From Symbiodinium natans (taxonomy: Eukaryota; Sar; Dinophyceae; Suessiales; Symbiodiniaceae), in NCBI GenBank assembly GCA_905221605.1, contig CAJNDS010002853.1:1-64000 (forward strand): 64,000 nucleotides of DNA, read 5' to 3'. Positions 34,118 to 46,029 of this stretch are shown here, in pieces; position 1 is the stretch's first letter; each line of letters begins with the position of its first letter. The notes below the pieces were generated by a model. That model did not search any database. It saw only the letters and a list, made by a program, of their open reading frames with translations, and was not told the origin of the DNA. The position numbers were made by a program, and so were the translations under genes.

Positions 34118-35693
34118 TGTGCAAAGCTAAGCTCTGGGTCTGTGCTGCTGGCCACACGGACCTCGCTTAGAAAAGCTGCGTCATGCCTCCCATGGGCCAC
34201 TAAGCACCGGACGCCCTCGGAGTTCGGCACAGCATACCTGCCGATCAAAAGTGTTGGAACTACTCCCGGACAATAACTCCCAAAATCTGGTTGCCATGAG
34301 TATCAGCCATGTAACTATTTGGCATCTTTCGTGCGCCTCTCTTATTCCTATTCTGGAACCTGAACTGTTATGGCTCTCAAATGCGATTCTGTATTGGAAA
34401 TGCTCATTCTTGTTTCGGCCGCCTGAGACAGCCTTGATAGGCAGGATTGCTGCGTTTCCTTCCCCAGACGTCATGTGAGCATTCATATATCACAACCAGG
34501 GCCAATAAAAGAAAACGAAATACCAAGGCCACCCAAACAAGTGGTAATCATGAAGCTTTGGAGTTCCCATGGTCGTCTCCACCATGTGTGCTGAACAAAC
34601 TTTTGTTTGAAGGACTACTTGCACCTTCCATGCACAAGTGTCTTAGTACTAGTTGCTGTGACGAACTGCATTTCGTCCCTGTTGTGCAGGGAGATGCTCA
34701 TTACGCCGAAAACTCCCGTGGCAAGCCAAAGCTAAACTAGAGCTTCTGTGAGCCCTACTACTAATCGGTGTCCCATGCGCCATCTCAAGCAAGCATCTGA
34801 ACCCAGGCAGATGCGAAGAGCAAGCGCAAATCGTGCGTCATGCAAAGCGGCCAGCGCCTGGGACGCTCCGGTGCTGCAGCCACAGGGCATCGAGGAAGTG
34901 GGGATATCTCCTTACTGCTCAGAAAACTGAATCACGGGACTCGGAAGGTCTGTGTGCAAGGCCGGTCCTCCGGAGGAATGTCGAACAGCTCCTCGTTTCA
35001 AGCCATGCAAGAACTGCATGCAACTACGTTTCCAACGAGTGAATAACAATTGAACGTCTTGCCAAAATGAGTTTGTTGTCCTTTATTTGCATCTCGACGA
35101 GAGATTCATCGAAATCACCAACAGCCACAATCGCCATACGTGCCGGATGATAAAACCTTCCACAAGCAGCACAATTCATGCCTGAATGAATGACCCCACC
35201 TAAACCTAAACCAGCCGAACATCGAAAATCAGAGCCCGGCTTTTGATAGAAGTGTCGAAGCGTTTGGGATGACACCGAACGGATGACATCCTCCTTCCTG
35301 AGATGTTGTTGTTTGCTGCCCGTCAGCCCGTCAGCCATTCTTCGCGAAGATCGCTAGTGATGTGCTTTGCCAAGTATCCCAATAGGGAGTCGCTCGCAGT
35401 ATCTGCAACCAGCACCACAAAGTGCCTTGCCATGGAATCGACAAGAAATTTGCAGAACCATCCAGCAAAAATATCAGAACAATCAAAACTGCCTGGATGT
35501 ACCTCTCGCTGAGGCGCCCCTGGGCACTGCGACTTTCGCGCCATTCCTGCGAGAACCACGATTGCAAAAAGCTCCCGGTTACACTCTGAAAAGGCACGTT
35601 CAAATCAGGACTTGCATCCTCCAAGACGACTTTTCGCTCTTTCTCTAAATCCTCATCCGAGATCCGAGTGAAATACGCAAATTCGCGCAAAAC
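34118..35693 (-). CDS. M16 metallopeptidase gene, central exons
   Basis: Seven minus exons, each entered at AG|G: 35693-35619 (VLREFAYFTRISDEDLEKER), 35546-35493 (EWRESRSAQGRLSERYIQ), 35425-35379 (ALCGAGCRYCERLPIG), 35297-35241 (KEDVIRSVSSQTLRHFYQ), 35156-35081 (FYHPARMAIVAVGDFDESLV), 34991-34936 (ELFDIPPEDRPCTQTFRV) and 34186-34118 (HDAAFLSEVRV, then DPELSFA). They reproduce the M16 order: E-rich helix with KERKVVLEEWR, RLPIG, FYxPxRM...VGDFD, then the DPEL segment. Phases agree at every junction. Donors are GA (or GC 3 nt later), GC, GA, GC, GA, GT and probably GA. Introns are 52-84 nt except the last two resolved ones (89 and 749 nt). Confidence 0.75.
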
Positions 35694-36529
35694 CTTCCTT
35701 AGCTGATGCCATGACACGTGTAAGACAGAAGTCGTCGGAACCAATAAAGCAGCAGGGTGCACCTCGCCACGTTCTACGAGTATTCTCCGACACCCGGAAA
35801 CTCAGCATGCAATGGCAGGGAAATGCTGCGGGAAAAGAATGAATGCCAACCGAACAAGTGCACCGCGCAGTCCCACTTCTAGCGCCATGCCTGAGAACCG
35901 GAGCACACAAGATCACACAAAAGCAAAAACGGACCAGCTTTGCTTAGTGAACGCACTGCACGGTGTTTTATGTTGTGAGTGGCTATTCAGTTGAACGGCT
36001 GAAGGAAGGCTATTGTTGCTATTCCCACTTGCAGACGCGGCGGAAGTTTCCAATGCGAGGATGTTTTCTGTTAGGGGCGTCCTCGCCTCAAGTGCAATTG
36101 CCTGAGAGATTGCGATGTTGAACACGAGTTGTGTTGGGATTGGCCAAGTGCTGTGCCGGCTGCTTGGGTAGGATCTGTGCGATCGGAGCTTGGTCGCAAG
36201 CCAGGAAACAGGCGGCATTGGTCAAAGGCTTGACGCCCAATACAATGCTGACACGGAAGCGCAGGCCCGAGCTTTAGCCCGTTGGCAGCTCACCGGCGCT
36301 GCCTGGGTTGACGCGGTGCTCGTGGGCCTCTTGATTAATTTGGTTGTTACGCCCATGTCGAGGCGCCCGGAGTTTCATAGCAGTGAGCAGCTTCCTTGTC
36401 TTTCGGAAGGCCCAACGTCATTTTTGGCACGTCGTTGTTATCTTTTTTTTTCTCACGCACCTTTTTACTCGCGGGGAGTCTGCTCTCTTCCTGCTGCTGC
36501 GGCTGCTGCTGCTGCTGCTGCCGCTGCTA

Positions 36530-38187
36530 CTACGAGCAGTGGGTCCAGGGCGGCAGCGGCCCATGCCCCGGCCTGCTGGGCTGGGGCGGGGGGGCACCCG
36601 CAAGGAGCTCCCCCAGAGCGAGCTCCTGCCCGTCGAGCGGGTCAACCGGTTCACCCACTGGAATCTCTAGCTGCGTGCACGCGTGGGCGCGGAGCGCCGC
36701 GAGCGCTGCCAGGGTGGTCCACCGGTGCACCATCGCTTGGCGGGCCGCGGCCGCGCACCATGGCGCGCGTTGGCGCGCGCGGGCGCGTGCGAGCAAGCGC
36801 AGGAAGGTGAGGGTGCTCTGGCTGAAGCACCCGCCCAGTTCAACAGACGACCAGCTTGCTAGCCGAAGGGGGAGTTGGGCTCGCCGCGCGCTCAGTTCCG
36901 GCATCGTCCCCGTGTCCCCGCCCCCCGCCAGCAGAGTTGCTAGGCAGCTGTGGAACTGGTTCGCAGTATGCTCTGGCGGGCCTGTGACGTATACGTCGTC
37001 GAGGCAGGCGAAGAGTTGGTCCGTCGAGCGCACGCGGGCTTGCACTGCCGTCAACGCCGCATGCTGCCCCAATGCGGACAGGGCTGGCATTAGGGGGTCC
37101 CCCTGTTCCCCACCTTCTCCCTGGCGCACTTCGTGCGCTGTGCCTTGCCTCATGCCGGTTGAGGAACTGCGACGCCGCGAACAAGCGTTCCTGGCGGGGC
37201 ACTGGCCCGAACTGCTCCGCCATGGCGCAGCCGCAGCAACACCAGCGCCGAGGGATGCGGCCCGGCCGTCCGAGGGTAATGTAGCAAACGGGGCAGAGGC
37301 CGAAGATGTCGACCTCCGCCGTCGCTCCGAACGAGCTTCAGCTCTAGCCCACCTTGGTGAGCTTTCCGCGGCGGCCAAGACGCTTACTGCTTTGACGCGG
37401 GATTGGCCTGGGGCACGGATTAACAGCATGCGGGGCGCCAACATGAAGAGCTTCCATCCGTCACACTCGTCTTCGATAGTGGCGGCGTCGCGCAACGTCT
37501 CCAACGCCGTTCGAAAGGCAGTGCGCAGCAGTCCTCTGAGTTGGCGAGGCGGCGTTTGGAAAGTGTAGACACGCTGGCTAAGGAGCTCGCTGAGCTGCAG
37601 CGGGCGGAGGATGCCGAGGTGGCTGCGCAGTGTCGGCGACGAGGCGGGGTGTGCCGGCACAGGCTCTGGGACTGCCTCGGCATCATCCTCCTGGGCGTGC
37701 GCGGCGCCGCATGCTGGGTCACCGCGGCGGCAGCGTCCACGGCCCTTCCCCCGTGCACCACGTCCTCGGCGCCCGCGTCCATTTGGGTTTCCGCCGTTCG
37801 CCGCGGCGGCGGCCATGACTCCGTCGTCGGCGTCCGGGGTCAGTGCCAAGCTGGCCGCCCGCGTGTCTGCTTGCATGCGCAATGCGATGTCATGCGCAAT
37901 GCGATGTCATGCGCCTCGGTGGCCGTGGCGAGTCCCCCGAATGCTTCGAGCAACGCCGATTGCGCTGCGGCAGACAGGTACCCTTCGTCATCCATACACG
38001 CGGCGACGGCTGCCCCGAGGCTCAGCGGCGCTGCTTGGGGCAACGCGGCAAGTTCGGCCACGAGAACTTCGTCCCGTGGCGAAAATTGCTCCTGCGCCTC
38101 GCTGGCGTCGAGTTGGGCAACGGCATGCATTTGCCGGGCCAGGGTGCGCGGGTCAACCGGCCACGAGTCGCGCAATGCGCGGACCAC
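36530..38187 (-). pseudogene. Non-LTR-type reverse-transcriptase relic
   Basis: A 450-codon minus frame (36530-37882) reads GWKLFMLAPRMLLIRAPG, then GEGGEQGDPLMPALSALGQH and LFACLDDVYVTGPPE, the LDD core of a reverse transcriptase, then QLPLRLA. The segment expected between the LDD core and QLPLRLA (the GK..RVY and WRGD..G..VLG parts) is missing, so this copy has an internal deletion. The 115-codon frame upstream (37841-38187) is its N-terminal continuation, split by a 17-bp tandem duplication. It lies inside the M16 intron in the same orientation. Confidence 0.6.
37873..37912. repeat. 17-bp tandem duplication causing a frameshift
   Basis: CATGCGCAATGCGATGT occurs twice back to back, followed by a third partial CATGCGC. 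On minus, deleting one 17-bp copy makes the 115-codon frame continue directly into the 450-codon frame. Seventeen is not a multiple of three, so the duplication itself breaks the ORF. Confidence 0.7.
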
Positions 38188-38781
38188 GTCAAGCCAACGT
38201 TGGCCTATGCGCGCCTCTTGGCTCCATGCCCGGCAGGCGGCATCGGTGAGGTGACCAGCCGCTTCCTTGCATCATGTGGGGGTTGTTCGATATTCTTGTG
38301 CCGATGAGTGACCATTTAATACCCCTTGCGCCCGCCCTTGCGCGTTCTTGCGCACTTCTTGCGCGCGCACCAGTTTTTTGCATAATATCTATATGTTGAA
38401 CTCTAAACCCTACATGTACAACCCAAAACTCCCAAAACCCTTAACCCCGAAAGCCCTAAACCCTTTCGTACTGCAGCTTTCAATCTTAGGTTGGTGAAGA
38501 GCCGTGGCAGGCACAAGACCCCATGGAACTGAGCCACGTCAACACGCGCACGTTCAGATATGCCATGCTTGAGGGTTAAAGGTTGAGCGCTTGTCTCTGC
38601 TCCTTGGCGATTTCTTGTTGCAAAGCCTCTGGGCCCATGCCTTCCGTGGCGACGCACGGCTTGAGCCGCCCTTGCGCGTTTCTTGCGCCAATCTTGCGCA
38701 AGAAATGCCGACACGTCTACGACCTCACTGGCCTATCAAGCCATACTACTATACTATACGGTTGTAACCGCCCGCCGGTCA

Positions 38782-39762
38782 TATGAAGCCCAAATACGCT
38801 GAAACCTGCACTGGGTGCGTTTAGGGGCGGTCCCTAAACGCACTCGCATTGGGGCTTGAGGGTTAAGGGGCAGGATATTCTATCAGTATGAACCCCAAAT
38901 AGGCTGAAGCCTGCACCACGGGTGCGTTTAGGGGCGGTCCCTAAACGCACTCGCATTGGGGCTTGAGGGTTAAGGGGCAGGATATTCTATCAGTAGGAAC
39001 CCCAAATAGGCTGAACCTGCACCACGGGTGCGTTTAGGGGCGGTCCCTAAATGCACTCGCATTGGGGCTTGAGGGTTAAGGGGCAGGATATTCTATCAAT
39101 ATGAACCCCAAGTAGGCTGAAGCCCGCACCACGGGTGCGTTTAGGGGCGGTCCCTAAACGCACTCGCATTGGGGCTTGAGGGTTAAGGGGCAGGATATTC
39201 TATCAGTATGAACCCCAAATAGGCTGAAGCCTGCACCACGGGTGCGTTTAGGGGCGGTCCCTAAACGCACTCGCATTGGGGCTTGAGGGTTAAGGGGCAG
39301 GATATTCTATCAGTATGAACCCCAAATAGGCTGAAGCCTGCACCACGGGTGCGTTTAGGGGCGGTCCCTAAACGCACTCGCATTGGGGCTTGAGGGTTAA
39401 GGGGCAGGATATTCTATCAGTATGAACCCCAAATAGGCTGAAGTCTGCACCACCGGTGCGTTTAGGGGCGGTCCCTAAACGCACTCGCATTGGGGCGTGA
39501 GGGTTAAGGGCAGGATATTCTATCAGTATGAACCCCAAATAGGCTGAAGCCTGCACCACGGGTGCGTTTAGGGGCGGTCCCTAAACGCACTCGCATTGGG
39601 GCTTGAGGGTTAAGGGGCAAGATATTCTATCAGTATGAACCCCAAATAGGCTGAACCCTGCACCACGGGTGCGTTTAGGGGCGGTCCCTAAGCGCACTCG
39701 CATTGGGGCTTGAGGGTTCAGGGGCAGGATATTCTATCAATATGAACCCACATAGGCAGAAG
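38782..39762. repeat. ~107-bp satellite with a 12-bp-arm hairpin in each unit
   Basis: Nine units, each with GTGCGTTTAGGG-GCGGT-CCCTAAACGCAC (12-bp arms, 5-bp loop), then TTGGGGCTTGAGGGTTAAGG, GGATATTCTATCA and CCCCAAATAGGCTGAA. Unit starts near 38815, 38922 and 39028 give spacing of 106-107 bp. Stem variants are few. Each arm contains TTTAGGG/CCCTAAA, the telomere heptamer. Confidence 0.9.
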
Positions 39763-40047
39763 CATTCCTTCTAAACGCAATCGGGTTTGCCACGATGTTC
39801 TTATGTATAGATGGCTTTGTCTTGTATATAGATACATTAGCTATGATAAAATACACCCCTGCGCGCACTTGCGCCCGCCCTTGCGCGCTCTTGCGCCCAC
39901 ACCACGTTTGAAAGGCTTTTTCAAGAGTGGCCTTATGAATAAATCGCCGCTGTAGTACTACGTCAAGAGCCGGGGGTTTAGAACAACCCTTATGTATTGT
40001 TGTCGAGTCGCCGTGTATGGTGATGCTGTTACGTCATGTATTATGTT

Positions 40048-40511
40048 TCACTTTCTGACCATAACACATGGTCGTTCGAAGACAAGTCTCTCTCGGGTCG
40101 TTGCCCCGGCGCGCACGTATTCCGGGTGGCCGACCGGCATGCCCAACACAAGCAAGCCGCACTCCGCCAGGGGTCGGTCCCCGCGCCACACGTCCGTGCC
40201 CAGCTCGGCCACTCCGGGTGGTGGCGGGCCCCCTGCCGGGCTGTAGACACGGATTTTGCCTACATTGGAAGCGATGCCGCACTCATCTTCGACGCGGTGA
40301 ACCACCGCGTCGCGGCACTCCCTCGCACACGGTCCCGATTGGTGACGACGCAGCGGTCGTCAAGAAAGGCAAGGAGGCTCCCGGAGCGTGCGAGGCATGC
40401 GGTCGAGCTGGGGGGAAAGTGCGCGCCAACTGTGCTGCCAGCAGGGCCAGAGCACACGATCGCGAAAGTGTGGGGTCTGCGACGCGCGGTCATGCGGTCA
40501 ATCTTCGGCAC
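40048..40511 (-). pseudogene. Second reverse-transcriptase relic (LDD to VLG segment)
   Basis: Minus frames read LLAFLDDRCVVTNRDRVR (40511 side), then after a 1-base frame change VVHRVEDECGIASNVGKIRV, ELGTDVWRGDRPLAECG and LLVLGMPVGHPEYVRAG. This is the RT region after the LDD core, and the very segment missing from the relic at 36.5-37.9 kb. The frameshift, the lack of flanking RT domains and the minisatellite starting at its 5' side mark it as a fragment. Confidence 0.55.
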
Positions 40512-40589
40512 CTGGCACTACTGGTCCACGTGCTGTAAGGTGCGCCATTTCTGGTAAGGCGTCGAGGAGCACACAGATGTCCTCGCACC

Positions 40590-42690
40590 AGGACCGCCGA
40601 AACATGGCCCAGTTTCGGGCTTCCTGTCCACGCGCTCCGCCATTGCCAGTTCGTGAAGCGTCACCAAGTTCCGTGTTTCTCGTCCGCGCCGACGACATTG
40701 CAAGATCGTGGAGCGTAGCCCAGTTTCGGGTTTCTTGTCCTTGCGCTCCGCCGGCGAAAGCATTGCCAGCTCGTGTCGCGCGGCCCCGTTTCGGGTTTCC
40801 TGTCCAGCTTAGCCCAGTTTCGGGGATTCCCGCCCGCGCGTTCCGACGGCGTAAACATTGCCAGTTCGTGGAGCGTAACCCAGTTTCGCACGTCCTTTCC
40901 GCGCGCTCGCCAGCAAAAACATTGCCAGTTCTTTCGGGTTTCCTGTCCGCGCGCGCCGGCAAAAACATTGCCAGTTTGTGGAGGGTAGCCCAGTTTCGGG
41001 TTTCCTGTCCGCGCTCCGCCAGCGAAAATATTGCCAGTTCGTGGAGCGTAGTTACGGGTTTCCTGCCCGCGCTCCGCCAGCGAGAATATTTTATTGCCAG
41101 TTCGTGGAGCGTGGCCCAGTTTCGGGTTTCCGGTCCCTACGCTCCATCAGCGGCAGCATTGTTGTGGAGCGTAGCCCAGTTTCGGATATCCTGTCCGCGC
41201 GCTCTGCTGGCGAAACCATTGCCAGTTCGCGGAGGGTACGCCAGTTTCGGGCTTCCTGTCCGCGTGCTCCGCCAGCGAAACATTGCCAGTTCGTGTAGCG
41301 TAGCCCCAGTTTTGGGTTTCCTGTTCGTGTATCCACCGGCAAGACATTGAAAAACATTGCCAAAAACATTGCCAGTTCGTGAATCGTAACTCAGTTTCGG
41401 GTTTCCTGTCCGCGCGCTCCGCCGGCGAAAACATTGCCAGTTCGTGGGCAGTGGCCCCGTTTCGGTGTTCCTGTCCGCGCTCCGCCGGCGAAAACATTGC
41501 CAGTTCGTGGAGCGCAGCCCTCTGCCGGCCAAAACATTGCCAGTTCGTGGAACGTAACCCAATTTCGGGGTTTCCTGTCCGCGCCCTCCGCCGGCGAAAA
41601 CATTGCCAGTTCGTGGAGCGTAGCCCAGGTTCGGCTTTCCTGTCCGCGCGCTCCGCCGGCGAAAACATTCCCAGCTCGCGGAGCATAGCCTATTTTTCGG
41701 GTTTCCTGTCCGCGCGCTCCGCCGGCGAAAGCATTGCCAGCTCGTGGAGTGTAGCCCAGTTTCGGTTTTCTCTCCGCGCGCTCCGCCAGCGAAAACATTG
41801 CCAGTTCGTGGAGCGTAGCCCAGTTTTGGGTTTGCGATGGTTTGCGGTCCCCGCGCTCCATCAGTGGAAGCATTGTTGTGGAGCGTAACCCAGTTTCGGA
41901 TATCCTGCCCGCGCGCTCGGCCGGCGAAACCATTGCCAGTTCGCGGCGGGTGCGCCAGTTTCGGGCTTCCTGTCCACGCGCTCCGCCAGCGAAACGTTGC
42001 CAGTTCGTGGAGCGTAGCCCCAGTTTTGGGTTTCCTGTTCGCGCACTCCGCCGGCGAAAACATTGCCAGTTCGTGAAGCGGAGCCCAGTTTCGGGGTCCC
42101 CGTCCGCGCGCTCCGCCGGCGAAAGCATTGCCAGTTCGTGGAGCATTGGCCCCGTTTCGGCTTTCCTGTCCGCACTCCGCCGGCGAAAACATTGCCAATT
42201 CGTGGAGCGTAGCCCAGTCCGCGCCCTCCGCCGGCCAAAACATTGCCACTGTGGAGCGTAACCCAGTTTCGGGGTTTACTGTCCACGCGCTCCGCCGGCG
42301 AAAACGTTGCCCAGTTTCGGCATTCCTGTCCGCGCGCTCCGCCGGCGAAAACATTGCCAGCTCGCGGAGCACAGCCTATTTTTCGGGTTTCCTGTCCGCG
42401 TGCTCCGGCGGCGAAAACCTTGCCAGCTCGTGCAGCGTAACCCAGTTTCGGCTTTCTCTCCGCGCGCTCCGCCGCCGAAAACATTGCCAGTTCGTGGCGC
42501 GTAAACCCGTTTTGGGTTTCCTGTCCGCGTGTTCTGCCGGCCATAGTCCGTGGGGCGTAGCCCAGTTTCGGGTTTTTTAGTCCGCGCGCCCCGCCGGCGA
42601 AAACATTTCCAGTTCCGTCCGCGCGCTCCGCCGGCGAAAACATTGCCAGTTCGTGGAGCGTCGCCCAGTTTCGGGTTTCCTGTCCGAGAG
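40590..42690. repeat. GC-rich 65-75-bp minisatellite
   Basis: About thirty units with CATTGCCAGTTCGTGGAGCG, GCCCAGTTTCGGG, TTCCTGTCCGCGCGCTCCGCC and GGCGAAAA. Unit length varies. Long frames stay open on both strands, up to 411 codons on minus with recurring NWQCFRRRSARTGNPKLGYA. The frame of that peptide changes among units, which argues against selection on a protein. Confidence 0.85.
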
Positions 42691-42699
42691 CAGCTTGGC

Positions 42700-44320
42700 C
42701 CAGAGGCCCAGAGCGACTGGCCAAAAAGGCTGGCAACATTGTGCATCGCGCATTCGCAACCAACGCTTTCCAGCCGCTTGCGAATCAAGGACGCGCTCGC
42801 CAAGGTCAGGGCTTAAAGGGTAACCCTCCTTGGTGAAAGCGTCGTGCGCGGTCACCCCGCTGGAGGCTGCTGCCACACGTAAGTCGAGGTGCCAATCCAA
42901 AGGCGTGCAAACGGCAAGAGCGATGACGCCGCAGGAACGTCCCGCAACTCACGGAACACGGGCGCAGGCGGCGGATTCTGGGCCAACGCGCTGCTCAGTG
43001 CGTGTTGGTGTAGTCGATGCATCCGCAAGCGGGTTTGCAAACTGCTGGGCAAGTGCGGGCCAAGATTGGGTTTGCGCAGCGCGACAACGCATCCAAGTCC
43101 GAGGGCTGGCACGATCGCAAGCCAATTGCATCCAATTGCGATGCAACTTCAGAAAAGGCTTGGCATGCATCATCGTCATCGAGCCGCTCAATATTTGCAC
43201 AATTTTATGTTTTTGTTCCTCGCACCTTTTGCGTCTGCACACGCTGGTCTGAGATGGTCCGAGAGGCGCTGCCACGGGGAGTCGCTGCGTATCGCTGCAT
43301 GCAGTTCACGGACACAGGTCATCGAGGACGTCACTGAACAGGGCGGTCCCAAACACGTCTACACCGCTTCGTACGATTGGTGCTGAGCTCGTCGAGGAGG
43401 TCTTGCGACTGGCCGCGCGCGGGCTGCTCAACTGCGAGCTCCAACCTCGCGATTCCACAGCGGTGGTCTGAGGTGGGACTTCGATTTGGTAACGGAGTTG
43501 CGTCGAGGCTGCAGGGGCTGACCGCGCGACGGAGGGGACCGTGGTGGGACGTGCCGCAAGGTCGAGGACTCATTGGCCTCTTCGGAACAACCCGGTGGCA
43601 AATGATCTTTCAGCCTTTCCCCGGCTTGTTGAAGAGTTGGGGCGAGGGCACGAGCAAGATACGTCACTTCCACCACATCAATGTACATCCGGGAAACTTG
43701 TTTCTGTTTGTGCAGTTTGCCACTGCCCTAATTTATGTGCGACAGTGGGGTCGCGGCCTCGAATGGTAGCTTCTGTTGCGAAACCCACGTCTTGACTGTG
43801 GTGCAAAATGTACACCGACTGAGCTGCTCAACTGTTCCAAGACCGGTCTGTACTGCTAGCATAGCTATCCTGCGTAGTACGTATCAATCGCAAAAACAAC
43901 TCGGTAATGTCGACATGTAACGGAAAAAAAGGTCACCTGTTCCCGCTGGACTTTGGTACCCACCGCCGCCTGGAGCCGTAACACATATCGTCATATCGTT
44001 TTACTACTGTTGGCGCTAGAACATGCCGCTGGCACAGTTCAGAGCGTCGCACGCCCGTGACGACTTGCACTCCCAACGAAACGAAGCACAGTGTGTCACG
44101 CAGATTGCGATGTACTTTCCAAGCCGGGACGTGGTGCAGTCTGGTGGGGCCTCGGGTCGCCACCTGTTTTGCTGTAACCTAGGTCCTTTCAAGTTTGGCA
44201 CGAAAAAATCGAGAGGGCAACCAGAAATTGTTCGAACTTACGTCTCCGAAAAGTGGCGACACCTTGTCACACAACAGCATTCGCAATCTCGTCTATGAGT
44301 TTTTGTCGACGCAGACTTGC
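42700..44320. other. Intronic sequence, no gene recognised
   Basis: Unique sequence with overlapping short ORFs on both strands, none with a motif I can name. A minus frame near 42780-42900 (TAHDAFTKEGYPLSPDLGER) looks somewhat protein-like and may be another retroelement scrap. Confidence 0.4.
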
Positions 44321-44322
<2 letters not shown>

Positions 44323-44387
<65 letters not shown>

Positions 44388-44480
44388 TGTGTGTGTGTAG
44401 TCTGTGTGTGTGTGGGTAGTGTGTGGGTAGTGTGTGGGTAGTGTGTGGGTAGTGTGTGGGTAGTGTGTGTGTGTGTGTGT

Positions 44481-44514
<34 letters not shown>

Positions 44515-45412
44515 CTGTGTGTGCGTGTGTGCGTGTGTGCGGGTGTGCGCGNNNNNNNNNNNNNNNNNNNNNNNNNNNNNNNNNNNNNNNNNNNNNNNNN
44601 NNNNNNNNNNNNNNNNNNNNNNNNNNNNNNNNNNNNNNNNNNNNNNNNNNNTCTCTGTGTGTCTCTGTGGGTCTCTGTGTGTCTCTGTGTGTCTCTGTGT
44701 GTCTCTGTGTGTCTCTGTGTGTCTCTGTGTGTCTCTGTGTGTCTCTGTGTGTCTCTGTGTGTCTCTGTGTGTCTCTGTGTGTCTCTGTGTGTCTCTGTGT
44801 GTCTCTGTGTGTCTTTGTGTGTCTCTGTGTGTCTCTGTGTGTCTCTGTGTGTCTCTGTGTGTCTCGGTGTGTCTCTGTGTGTCTCTGTGTGTCTCTGTGT
44901 GTCTCTGTGTGTCTCTGTGTGTCTCTGTGTGTCTCTGTGTGTCTCTGTGTGTCTCTGTGTGTCTCTGTGTGTCTCTGTGTGTCTCTGTGTGTCTCTGTGT
45001 GTCTCTGTTTGTCTCTGTGTGTCTCTGTGTGTCTCTGTGTGTCTCTGTGTGTCTCGTGTGTGTGTGTCTCTGTGTCTCTTGTGTCTCTGTCTCTGTGTGT
45101 CTCTGTGTCTGTGTCTCTGTGTGTTGTGTCTCTCTGTGTCTCTCTGTGTCTCTCTGTGTCTCTCTGTGTCTCTGTGTCTCTTGTCTCTGTGTCTCTGTGT
45201 CTCTGTGTCTCTGTGTCTCTGTGTCTCTCTGTGTCTCTCGGTGTCTCTCTGTGTCTCTCTGTGTCTCTCTGTGTCTCTCTGTGTCTCTCTGTGTCTCTCT
45301 GTGTCTCTCTGTGTCTCTCTGTGTCTCTGTGTCTCTGTGTCTCTGTGTCTCTGTGTCTCTGTGTCTCTGTGTCTCTGTGTCTGTGTCTGTGTGTGTGTGT
45401 GCGCGCGTGTGT
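44323..45412. repeat. (GT)n and CTCTGTGTGT arrays around an assembly gap
   Basis: GT repeats with GTGTGGGTA variants run from 44323 to 44551. There is a 100-N gap at 44552-44651. TCTCTGTGTG decamers, then GTGTCTCT octamers, run from 44652 to about 45412. The long two-strand ORFs here are repeat translation. The gap size of exactly 100 is likely a placeholder. Confidence 0.95.
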
Positions 45413-46029
45413 TTTGCCAGTTTTGCCTCCGCCCTCAGAAGTAGGCGCGGCTGCGAGACTTCTATCGCTGACTCTTTTTTTTTCTTTCGGCACCAACCAA
45501 TTGCCTAGCAGCACTGTTGTTTCAAGGGTTGCATATTGTGAACGCAAAAAACTCGTCGAACTGCTGCACGGCATGCCGGCAGCGTTCTAAACGGCCCCGT
45601 TTCATTGAACCTTCATGCAAAGGATCCAGCCTGTCCGGCAAAAACGGCTGCATTCCCAGAAGCGGATGCCCAACCCTGGGGGCATAGAACTCCGTGCTCG
45701 GGGGTTGGGCCAAATTCAGATTTTGCCACGCAGTGCTCCGCACAGATGGCATATCCCAACAACAGGCGACAAGTTGCAACGGCATTGTCGGCACCGGCAC
45801 CGGCTGGCACCGGAGTCGTCAACCAGGAGGGGGTCGGTACTTCGGTACAACACCACGACGTGGATGTCGGTGGTGCGTCGATGTTCATGTCAGCGGCGTG
45901 TGGAGCATGTCGGAGCCAGCTTTCGGGCAGACAAACGTGACAGCCGGCACCATTGACGCCGTTGGGACATTATTCTTTAATCAGAAGGTATGCGCTGCCT
46001 GTCCAACGGCCTTTGTCCCGGGTGCGACC

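Noticed and set aside
36190-37568. Plus-strand ORFs of 206 and 390 codons
   Set aside because: Antisense shadows of the GC-rich reverse-transcriptase frame; no motifs of their own.
38782-39762. CRISPR-like array of regular repeats
   Set aside because: The 107-bp units are repeated in full without unique spacers, and the genome is eukaryotic.
41137-42763. Minus-strand ORFs up to 411 codons with NWQCFRRRSARTGNPK repeats
   Set aside because: The same peptide appears in all three frames as unit length changes, which is not expected for a selected protein.
44267-45590. ORFs of 325-435 codons rich in CVS or HRDTE
   Set aside because: Microsatellite translation that also runs through the N gap.
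45522-45940. Possible M16 exon ([10 protein letters not shown])
   Set aside because: The exon pair 46988/35693 already joins without a missing residue, so this match is coincidental.
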